A stretch of 54,596 nucleotides of DNA, taken from positions 1-54,596 of the forward strand of contig JAMPIG010000002.1 of NCBI GenBank assembly GCA_023662875.1. The letters are read 5' to 3'. The DNA is from Roseburia sp. (GTDB taxonomy: Bacteria; Bacillota; Clostridia; Lachnospirales; Lachnospiraceae). Of the stretch, positions 42,089 through 49,269 are shown piece by piece; the first letter of the stretch is position 1; each line of letters begins with the position of its first letter. The notes below the pieces were generated by a model, which saw nothing but the letters and a program-made list of their open reading frames with translations, was not told where the DNA came from and searched no databases. The position numbers were made by a program, and so were the translations under genes.

Positions 42089-45055
42089 TCAGGTTTGTCC
42101 AATTTGCATCATATCCCATTTTTCCATTACCTGCTGAATAGTAGCTTTTAGCTTGTCAATCTGAACCGGCTTTGCGATGTGGGCGTCCATGCCGGAGACG
42201 ATCGCTTCCCGCACATCGTCCACAAAGGCGTTGGCGGTCATTGCGATAATTGCGATTTCCTTCGCCTGGGGATGGCTGCTGCTGCGAATCGTTCTCGTGG
42301 CTTCGTATCCGTCCATAACGGGCATCTGTACATCCATCAAAATCAGGTCAAACCGGCCGGGCTCGGAGGTGGTAAAGAGATCGACGGCCTCCTGACCGTT
42401 GGAGGCGGTGTCGCAGTCCGCACCGAGCGAGCTGAGTATCTTGACCAGAATAATCCGATTGACCTCGATATCGTCCACGACGAGAATATGCCTGCCCGTA
42501 AAAACGGCTGACTGTGTATCTGCCGCCTTTTTCGAGCCGCCCATAACCCGGCGGATCGCATCCTTGAAAGTACTCATAAAGAAGGGCTTCGGCATAAAGT
42601 GGTTCACGCCGATTTCCTTCGCCTCGGCTTCAATGTCGCTCCAGTCGTAAGCGGTCAGGAGCAGGATAGGGATCCTGTCCGAGTAATTCTTGCGGATCAG
42701 GCGGGCGGTTTCCAGCCCGTCCAGATCGGGCATCTGCCAGTCGAGCAGAATCAGGTCGTAGGGATGGCCTGCCTCCCGGTTGGAGCGCATCATGTCAACG
42801 GCGGTCTTTCCGTCGGTGGCGTAGTCGGTGGCGACTCCCGTTTTTGCCATGGTCTTGACAATGTTTTTACAGATATCCTCGTCGTCGTCCACCGCGATCA
42901 TTCTGGTTACCTTGAATTCATCCCAGAACCTGGGGTCGTCGTCCTGCTCCTGAATACGCAGCTCCAGCTCCACCGTAAAGGTGCTGCCGCGGCCCGGTTT
43001 GCTCTCCACATGAATCACGCCGCCCATCAAATCGACGAGGCTCTTTGTGATAGCCATACCAAGTCCGGTGCCTTGGATCTCGTTGGTAATCTTCGTCTCC
43101 TCCCGGGTAAAGGGCTCGAAGATAACCTTCAGGTAATCCTCGCTCATGCCGAGGCCGTTGTCGCTGACGGTAAAGCGGATGCGGCTGTAGCTGCTGACGG
43201 CCTGGGGAAGCTCCTCCACCCGCATCTGGATGGTTCCGTTTTCCGGAGTGTACTTCACGGCGTTTGAAAGCAGATTGATCAGAATCTGGTTGATCCGCAT
43301 CTTGTCGCCCAGCAGATGCTCATGGTTCAGGCGGGAGACAAAAATGTCGAAGGTCTGTTTTTTCGCGTTGGCCTGGGGCCGGGTGATGGTATTGATCTCA
43401 TCGATGATAGCGGGCAGCTTTATCTCAGCGATGTTTAAGGTAGCTCCGCCGCTCTCGATTTTATTCATGTCCAGCACATCGTTGATGAGGCCCAGCAGGT
43501 GCTGGCTGGCGGCGTCAATCCGCTCGACGTATTCCTGTACCATCCGGGGATTCTCCGTTTCGTTTCGCAGCAGGGAGAGGAATCCGATGATAGCGTTCAT
43601 AGGGGTACGGATATCATGGCTGACGCTGCTCAGGAAGGCGCTCTTCGATTTGCTGGCCGCCCGCGCCATGTGAAGCGCCTCGGTCAGCTGATCCTGAGAC
43701 TTTCTTTCCTTCGTCCGGTCGGAAAGGTACGCCACGCATTTGACGCTGTCCTGGAGATCGGTACAGTATGCGTTTTCCAGGAAATAGCGGTATTCGCCGG
43801 TTTTCGGGTTGATCCGCTCGGTGGATCGGGGCGTTGTCGATTCCCCGGGCGTCAATGCCCGTATCTGCCTGAAAAAGGCCTCCGCAGCTTCGGCGTCCGT
43901 GCGCCGGTCGGAGTCCCGAAGATAACCGACCAGTTCTTCCGGCGGAACGCCGAGCACTCTCTCCGCGTTGGGGCTGACATACTCCAACTGCTCCGTCTCG
44001 TGGTCAAACATCATGTACACATCGTCTGTATTATGGGAAAGATAGGTGGTAAAGATATCAAACATCTTAGCCTGGTAGTCGATCGTCTGATCCTTGGCCT
44101 GTATCTCCCGCTGAGTACGCATTACCAGGAGAACGAACACTCCGCAGACAACCAGAATCAGACCGAGCAGCCAAAGAGTCGCCTGCGTGTTCTGCAGAAT
44201 ATGATCCGTTTCGCTGCGGATTGCAGTTACCGGAACGATAGAGACCAGCGTCCACTCCGCCTCGCTTTCGATCGGGACATAGGTATAGAGATAGGCACCT
44301 CTGTCCCCGTCGAATACGGTGCTGCCCGACTTCCGCGTGAGAAGCGCTTCCTGAAAGTTGTCGATGTACGCCTGCTCGCCGTAGATATCGGCTATGATAT
44401 CAAAAATATTTTCGTGAATATCGTTGCGGATAACATCGACGGAACGCAGCAGGATCTCCCCTTCCCGATTGACAAGATAGGACAGACCCTGATCCCCGTA
44501 GAAAGAAAGCGAGAAGGCCTCGGAAACCTTGCTTCGGTCGTAGCTCTTTGTGATTACGCCCTTATGCCCGTTGGCAAAGGTAAAGGTTTCGTAGTAGCCG
44601 AACCGCGGGATACCGGAGAAGAAGCCGATATAGGTGTCCCGGACGCCGCTGCCGCTGAGGGAGCTGTAGACCTCCAGCTGTTCCTCGGTCAACTGGCGGG
44701 AGCCCTCAAAGTAGGTGCAGCACACCCAGGCCTCGTCGAGGCAGGTTACCAGATAAGTCGCGTCTATCTCGTTGAACAGTCCTAAAAGCCGATCGACATC
44801 CTCCGGAGTCTCAGGCGTAAACTGGCTGAAATAGCTTGCATAGCTGTGCAGGCGCTCCTTGTCCGCGGAAATAAAGGTATCGAGCGCCTGTCGCTGCTGC
44901 AGAGTTACGTTCATAACATCCTGAACCGCGTTGGCCTGCAGATTTCTCCGCAGCTGTTGAACATAACCGATTCCGACCGCTAAAATGGTTCCCATACAGA
45001 CTATAATTAAAGTAATCAGCAGTAGGCGCTGTTTTTTCCTGAGCTTTTCCAGCAT
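42089..45055 (-). CDS. Hybrid sensor histidine kinase with PAS and two receiver domains
   Basis: A 988-aa signalling protein. Helix 1 (about residues 10-32) and helix 2 (about 295-315) flank a dCache-like extracytoplasmic sensor. Next come a PAS domain (MFDHETEQLEYVSPNAERVLG), the phospho-acceptor helix SSVSHDIRTPMNAIIGFLSLL, an ATPase domain (LLSNAVKYTPENG; GTGLGMAITKSLVDLMGG), and two receiver domains (LILLDWQMPDLDG and LILMDVQMPVMDG). No Hpt domain follows. ATG 45055 has GGAGGG eight bases upstream and puts helix 1 at the N-terminus; an in-frame ATG at 45118 lies at the -35 box. The target is unknown. Confidence 0.88.
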   Translation of the reverse strand: MLEKLRKKQRLLLITLIIVCMGTILAVGIGYVQQLRRNLQANAVQDVMNVTLQQRQALDTFISADKERLHSYASYFSQFTPETPEDVDRLLGLFNEIDATYLVTCLDEAWVCCTYFEGSRQLTEEQLEVYSSLSGSGVRDTYIGFFSGIPRFGYYETFTFANGHKGVITKSYDRSKVSEAFSLSFYGDQGLSYLVNREGEILLRSVDVIRNDIHENIFDIIADIYGEQAYIDNFQEALLTRKSGSTVFDGDRGAYLYTYVPIESEAEWTLVSIVPVTAIRSETDHILQNTQATLWLLGLILVVCGVFVLLVMRTQREIQAKDQTIDYQAKMFDIFTTYLSHNTDDVYMMFDHETEQLEYVSPNAERVLGVPPEELVGYLRDSDRRTDAEAAEAFFRQIRALTPGESTTPRSTERINPKTGEYRYFLENAYCTDLQDSVKCVAYLSDRTKERKSQDQLTEALHMARAASKSKSAFLSSVSHDIRTPMNAIIGFLSLLRNETENPRMVQEYVERIDAASQHLLGLINDVLDMNKIESGGATLNIAEIKLPAIIDEINTITRPQANAKKQTFDIFVSRLNHEHLLGDKMRINQILINLLSNAVKYTPENGTIQMRVEELPQAVSSYSRIRFTVSDNGLGMSEDYLKVIFEPFTREETKITNEIQGTGLGMAITKSLVDLMGGVIHVESKPGRGSTFTVELELRIQEQDDDPRFWDEFKVTRMIAVDDDEDICKNIVKTMAKTGVATDYATDGKTAVDMMRSNREAGHPYDLILLDWQMPDLDGLETARLIRKNYSDRIPILLLTAYDWSDIEAEAKEIGVNHFMPKPFFMSTFKDAIRRVMGGSKKAADTQSAVFTGRHILVVDDIEVNRIILVKILSSLGADCDTASNGQEAVDLFTTSEPGRFDLILMDVQMPVMDGYEATRTIRSSSHPQAKEIAIIAMTANAFVDDVREAIVSGMDAHIAKPVQIDKLKATIQQVMEKWDMMQIGQT

Positions 45056-45090
45056 ACCGGATCCCTCCGTAGTTCTTTTTACCAAATACC

Positions 45091-45118
45091 AGTATAGCTT
45101 ATTGGCCGAAAATTGCAA
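45091..45118 (-). promoter_or_regulatory. Promoter of the hybrid sensor kinase
   Basis: On the minus strand TTGCAA (45118-45113) and TATACT (45096-45091) are separated by 16 bases, 36 bp before the start codon. Confidence 0.65.
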
Positions 45119-45142
45119 GTTTCGGAGGAAAAATTGTGCCGC

Positions 45143-45171
45143 TTGTAATTTTATGGCCTATCCGGTATAAT
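45143..45171 (+). promoter_or_regulatory. Promoter of the small Nif11-leader-like gene
   Basis: TTGTAA (45143-45148) and TATAAT (45166-45171) are separated by 17 bases. It is divergent from the kinase promoter. Confidence 0.65.
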
Positions 45172-45285
45172 GAATTTTGTGAGGTGCCCGACGAAGTGGG
45201 CGGCCCTATTAAGCGGGAGTTGTGGCTGCGCGCTGTCTGCCATAAACTGATAATATACAAAAAGCGGCGCAGAAATGAGGGAAAA

Positions 45286-45504
45286 ATGGATATCAAAGAG
45301 CAGATCAACAAGATGGTGGAAAAGATCACAAAGGACGAGAGTCTGAAGGAGCAGTTTCAAAAGGAGCCTGTAAAGGCGGTAGAGAAGGTTCTTGGCGTAG
45401 ACCTGCCGGATGAGCTGGTAGAAAAGATTGTTGCCGGAGTAAAGGGTAAGATTACGGTTGACAAGCTTTCCGATGCGGCCGGATTTCTGAAAAAGATGTT
45501 CTAA
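45286..45504 (+). CDS. Small helical protein resembling a Nif11/NHLP leader region
   Basis: A 72-aa charged, helical protein. The segment LKEQFQKEPVKAVEKVLGVD followed by LPDELVEKIVAGVKGKI resembles the leader part of Nif11/nitrile-hydratase-like RiPP precursors (F-x-x-D/E-P...V...GVDLPDE). It lacks a Gly-Gly cleavage site with a variable core, and no RiPP enzymes are near, so it may simply be a stand-alone conserved clostridial protein. ATG 45286 has GAGGG upstream; a clear promoter and a strong terminator bracket it as a single-gene unit. The length and composition also allow a small nucleic-acid or stress-associated protein. Confidence 0.6.
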   Translation: MDIKEQINKMVEKITKDESLKEQFQKEPVKAVEKVLGVDLPDELVEKIVAGVKGKITVDKLSDAAGFLKKMF

Positions 45505-45505
45505 G

Positions 45506-45569
45506 AAACGACGCCCGCCTTGAGGAACCTGCCTCAGGGGAATTAAGGCGGGCGATCGTTCTATTTTTT
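45506..45569 (+). terminator. Intrinsic terminator after the small gene
   Basis: CGCCCGCCTT (near 45515) pairs with AAGGCGGGCG (near 45545-45554), an inner GAGG/CCTC adds pairs, and a seven-T run ends at 45569. The same hairpin faces the end of the convergent hemerythrin gene. Confidence 0.8.
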
Positions 45570-46451
45570 TACGCAAAAAGCGAAATACTCGTTTTTATCC
45601 GTGTTGAACAGCAGGCTGTAGGGCGGATATTGCTTATCGGTGATAAACAGCTTTGAAACCTGCGCGAAGGTCAGTAAATCCGTCTTTACAAGCTTATGAT
45701 TTTCTGTCAGCGCAAAATGTACAGAAATGCAATTTATAAAGCGCTGGGAAAGCAGGGCCATAGCCTCGGCTACCGTTTTATCGATTCTTGGAAGCTGATG
45801 GCCCAGCATCTCGCCGAGCATATTCAGGATCATCTTTTCCTCGTAGATCAGGTAAGCCTGCATTGTCTTTTGCTCCGCGGAACGGAAGGTCAGGCGGTAA
45901 CAGAGAGATTTACCGGATGCGAAATCTTCCCCGCTGTAGTATTTGGTAATAATATGAGCCTTTACTCCGAACAGGTCGAACAGCGCCTGAATAATTGCCT
46001 TTTCCAGGTAAGGCAATTCGTCCTCGGCGGGATTATACATCCATTTATTCATAGTGTGGCCGGTGATCGCATGATCCTCAATCATAACATGACCGTTCAG
46101 CCAGCCCACGCAGATCCCCAGAAAGTGCTGGACGGATTCCACGGAATAGTTGTGCTCCTCCATCTCCGCCTCAAGAGCGGGAAGCGTAACGTCCCGAAGA
46201 GTGTCGTGCAGGCGTTTGTGGATGGCGTAATTACTGTAGCCGATGGACTGCATATAGGCTTCCTCATCGGCGAAATGCTTCAGGGTATAATTTTTAAAAT
46301 ATTTGATTCCCTCCCGGCAGGCGTGCTGCTGCTTTGCGGGATCCTCGTTCAGACTGATAAGCTTGCTGACAATAGAAAAAAGGCGGCGGTGCGCGTTATC
46401 GATGCTTTCTACGCCGATGTTAAAGCGGTCGTTCCATTTTATCTCATTCAC
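45561..46451 (-). CDS. Bacteriohemerythrin fused to a CheX-like domain
   Basis: The N-terminal 140 residues are a hemerythrin domain. The di-iron ligands are visible in the patterns IGVESIDNAHRRLF, HFADEEAYMQSIGY, and IHKRLHDTL plus a later GHVMIEDH. Such domains bind oxygen or store iron. The C-terminal 150 residues (LEKAIIQALFDLFGVKAHII; MILNMLGEMLGHQ; VAEAMALLSQRFINCISVHF) resemble CheX/CheC-type phosphatases. No other chemotaxis genes are in view. I start at GTG 46451 (VNEIKWNDRFN), with GGGAGG upstream, because the longer frame adds residues unlike the family; this choice is uncertain. Confidence 0.75.
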   Translation of the reverse strand: MNEIKWNDRFNIGVESIDNAHRRLFSIVSKLISLNEDPAKQQHACREGIKYFKNYTLKHFADEEAYMQSIGYSNYAIHKRLHDTLRDVTLPALEAEMEEHNYSVESVQHFLGICVGWLNGHVMIEDHAITGHTMNKWMYNPAEDELPYLEKAIIQALFDLFGVKAHIITKYYSGEDFASGKSLCYRLTFRSAEQKTMQAYLIYEEKMILNMLGEMLGHQLPRIDKTVAEAMALLSQRFINCISVHFALTENHKLVKTDLLTFAQVSKLFITDKQYPPYSLLFNTDKNEYFAFCVKK

Positions 46452-46786
46452 AGGAAAAAATTCCTCCCTTCGCTCCCCTTCCTGACGGTAGAATTCTCGC
46501 GGAGCATGAATTTTGTTATTCTTTTGTCTGAGGAAAAGCAGTATAATCAGTTTAGCACACTTTAACGAAGGAGACAATCAGGGATTTCTGAAAAACGACA
46601 GGCCCACGGGAGAAGGGGATTATGCGCCGCCTGTAACGCCGGAGACGGCGCGGATGCCGGAAGGCCTGAAAAGGTTACAGGTATGCCGAATTTGAAGGAA
46701 TGATTGAATCCGGCGGGGAAATACTTATCGAGGGGACAGGATGTAGAGAGCCGGAAATATAAAGCAGGAGACAGAGTCGGGACGGA

Positions 46787-48208
46787 ATGAAAAGGACAAG
46801 GAAGAAAGCGAAGAGTAATGTAATAGCGACGTTGACAGCGGCAGCGGCGGTGATTTTGGTCTTTGCGGCGGTCGGCATGAGCTGGCAGGCGCTGCGGGGA
46901 GAAGACGGCGGCGGGGAAACTGCAGCCCCGGGGACGGAAGCAGGGATAGAAAGCAAAGGAGGCGCGGTTCCGGGGGCGGACGGCAGCGACAGTGCACAGG
47001 AAAGCGGTGACGCAGAGACGGGAATTGAAACCGGCAGCAGTAGCGCACAGGGAGGCGGTGACGCGGCATCGGGGACGGGAAGCGGGGACGGCGGCGATCC
47101 GGGAGCAGAGCCCGGGGCAGGGAGCGAGAGCAGTAACACTCAGGAGAGCGTCGGCAGTAACGTCGGCGGCAGCCCGGAGGCGGAAGCCGTCGAAGCCCTT
47201 CTGGCGGAAATGACCCTGGAGGAGAAGGTTTATCAGCTGTTTGTCGTATATCCTTCCGCGATCACCGGAGTCCGGAAGGTAACCGCCGCAGGCGAAAAGA
47301 CAAGGCAGGGACTGGAAAAGTACCCTGTGGGAGGTCTGATCTACGATAAGTCGAATATGGTCAGCAAGGAACAGGTACGGGAGATGCTGGAGAAGGTGCA
47401 GACCTATACGAGAATTCCGCTGATTCTGACCTGCGACGAGGAGGGCGGACGGGTGAGCCGCCTGATGAGTACGGTGGGAACGACGCAGGTCGGGCCGATG
47501 TTCGAGTATCGGGAGGAGGGAACATCGGTAGCCAGGGAGAACGCGGGGATTATCGCCGGGGATTTAGTGAGTCTCGGCTTTAACATGGATCTTGCGCCGG
47601 TGGCGGACGTCTGGTCGAACCCGGAGAATAAGGTGATCGGCGACAGGGCCTACAGCGATGATTTCGGGCAGGCGGCGGAGCTGGTAGCTGCGGCGGTAGA
47701 GGGCTTTCGGGAGGGCGGGGTCGCCTGTACCCTGAAGCATTTTCCGGGACACGGGGATACCTCAGCGGACAGCCACTACGGTTCGGTTTATGTCTACAAG
47801 ACGCTGGATGAACTGCGGGCTCAGGAGCTGCTGTCCTTTCAGGCGGGGATTGACGCGGGGGCGGACGCTGTGATGATGGGACATTTAATCATTGTGGACG
47901 TGGAGGAGGAACCGGCGCTCTTTTCTTACCGCCTTGTGACAGAGCTGCTGCGGGAGGAGATGGGCTTTCAGGGAGTTGTGATTACGGACGGCCTGCAGAT
48001 GGAGGCTATGACGGACTATTACAGCAGCGGCGAGATCGCCGTAAAGGCGGTTCAGGCGGGGGTGGATATGCTGCTTTGCCCCAGGGATCTGGAGGAGGCG
48101 GCGGAGGCGCTGCTCCAGGCCGTAGAGACCGGCGAAATATCGGAAGAGCGCCTGGACGAGAGCGTCAGAAGGATTCTGACGTTAAAAAAGGAGAGAGGGA
48201 TTTTATGA
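46787..48208 (+). CDS. Membrane-anchored GH3 beta-N-acetylhexosaminidase (NagZ-like)
   Basis: GH3 enzyme likely removing N-acetylglucosamine from wall fragments. One N-terminal helix (about residues 12-30) anchors it or is a signal peptide. Residues about 40-125 are a Gly/Ser/Glu-rich, repeat-like linker. The catalytic barrel starts near 132 (LLAEMTLEEKVYQLF), with the NagZ-type His motif KHFPGHGDTSADSH (about 316-329) and nucleophile Asp in VVITDGLQMEAM (about 400). It lacks the second GH3 domain, as NagZ does. The stop overlaps the start of the next gene (ATGA). Confidence 0.87.
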   Translation: MKRTRKKAKSNVIATLTAAAAVILVFAAVGMSWQALRGEDGGGETAAPGTEAGIESKGGAVPGADGSDSAQESGDAETGIETGSSSAQGGGDAASGTGSGDGGDPGAEPGAGSESSNTQESVGSNVGGSPEAEAVEALLAEMTLEEKVYQLFVVYPSAITGVRKVTAAGEKTRQGLEKYPVGGLIYDKSNMVSKEQVREMLEKVQTYTRIPLILTCDEEGGRVSRLMSTVGTTQVGPMFEYREEGTSVARENAGIIAGDLVSLGFNMDLAPVADVWSNPENKVIGDRAYSDDFGQAAELVAAAVEGFREGGVACTLKHFPGHGDTSADSHYGSVYVYKTLDELRAQELLSFQAGIDAGADAVMMGHLIIVDVEEEPALFSYRLVTELLREEMGFQGVVITDGLQMEAMTDYYSSGEIAVKAVQAGVDMLLCPRDLEEAAEALLQAVETGEISEERLDESVRRILTLKKERGIL

Positions 48209-48891
48209 TTACGGAAGAGATAAGGGCGGAGTTGTTTCGGCAGCAGGATGTGAAATACCGGGATTTCCAGAAAAAGCTGATTCCCACGGTGGATCCGGAT
48301 ATCGTGATCGGGGTGCGCACGCCCCAGCTGCGGGAGATGGCGAAACGGATGATAAAGCGGGAGGACATCGGGGAATTTCTGGGAGCTCTTCCCCATCGCT
48401 ATTTCGACGAAAACCAGCTTCACGGGTTCCTGATTTCGGAGATGAAGGACTTTGATGATTGCATGGCGGAGGTCGAGCGCTTCCTCCCCTTTGTGGATAA
48501 CTGGGCGACCTGCGACCAGATGTCGCCCAAGGTATTTAAAAAGCATCGCCCCGAGCTGCTCTTGCGGATTCGGGAGTGGATTGCTTCCGGCGAGACTTAT
48601 ACGGTGCGCTTTGCCATCGGTATGCTGATGCAGCACTTTCTGGATCAGGACTTCGAGCCGGAATACCCGGAGCTGGTCGCCGGAGTCCGGTCGGAGGAGT
48701 ATTATGTCAATATGATGGTCGCCTGGTATTTTGCGACGGCCCTGGCGAAGCAGTACGACAGGATAACGCCGTACCTGGAGGAGAGGCGGCTGGAGCCCTG
48801 GACGCACAATAAGGCGATCCAGAAGGCGGCGGAGAGCTATCGGATTACAGAGGAACAGAAGGAATACCTGAGGACATTAAAGGTGCGGTAG
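48205..48891 (+). CDS. AlkD-like DNA alkylation repair protein
   Basis: A 228-aa HEAT-repeat DNA glycosylase of the AlkC/AlkD family, which removes alkylated purines. Typical sequence: IVIGVRTPQLREMAKRMIK near residue 32, VDNWATCDQMSPKVF near 98, then VRFAIGMLMQHFLD and YYVNMMVAWYFATALA. The start ATG overlaps the GH3 stop by 4 bp, so translation is coupled, although the functions look unrelated. AAGGAGAG precedes it. Confidence 0.87.
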   Translation: MITEEIRAELFRQQDVKYRDFQKKLIPTVDPDIVIGVRTPQLREMAKRMIKREDIGEFLGALPHRYFDENQLHGFLISEMKDFDDCMAEVERFLPFVDNWATCDQMSPKVFKKHRPELLLRIREWIASGETYTVRFAIGMLMQHFLDQDFEPEYPELVAGVRSEEYYVNMMVAWYFATALAKQYDRITPYLEERRLEPWTHNKAIQKAAESYRITEEQKEYLRTLKVR

Positions 48892-48932
48892 GAGAATGCG
48901 CTTCGCCATACCGCAAAACACTTTCACAGGTT

Positions 48933-49067
48933 GCTTTAGAGACGGGCTTCGGCGGCGTCGGGGAAAGCGGGATGGGAGCTTACCACGGCAAGGTCGGCTT
49001 TGACACGTTTTCCCACGCGAAGAGTATTGTAGACAAGAAAACCTGGCTGGATCTGCCGATGCGGTAA
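48933..49067 (+). pseudogene. Aldehyde dehydrogenase C-terminal remnant
   Basis: The frame reads TGFGGVGESGMGAYHGKVGF, then DTFSHAKSIVDKK and TWLDLPMR before TAA. This is the conserved C-terminus of class 3-type aldehyde dehydrogenases. The remaining 400 or so residues, including the catalytic Cys and Glu, are absent, and no start codon is in place. Confidence 0.8.
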
Positions 49068-49133
49068 GCCCTATCAGCGCGGCCTGTATGGCAGGCTGCT
49101 GAGAATGTTTTTGAAATGAATTGCGGTTGTCTA

Positions 49134-49163
49134 TTGTCAAGGGCGGAGCATCTCTGATAGAAT
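49134..49163 (+). promoter_or_regulatory. Promoter of the alpha-xylosidase gene
   Basis: TTGTCA (49134-49139) and TAGAAT (49158-49163) are separated by 18 bases, about 105 bp upstream of the ATG. Confidence 0.6.
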
Positions 49164-49269
49164 AGAGAAGATAAATCAGAGCGATTTCTGTTGCCAATGC
49201 GACACACGGAAGGCGCCCGATATGTATACCTGCCGGAAACGGGTATGACGTAAGACAAGGAGGACAAGC

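Larger units (their letters stand above)
48892..49269. other. Intergenic region with a gene remnant and a promoter
   Basis: This 378-bp gap holds a relic of an aldehyde dehydrogenase 3' end and the promoter of the alpha-xylosidase gene, both described separately. Nothing else was recognised. Confidence 0.6.

Noticed and set aside
43499-44785. 428-residue open frame on the plus strand
   Set aside because: It lies inside the hybrid sensor kinase on the opposite strand and resembles no protein family.
46578-46786. Possible small gene upstream of the NagZ-like enzyme
   Set aside because: A frame ending near 46760 looks weakly protein-like but is at most about 30 codons, lacks a start with a ribosome-binding site, and was not called.
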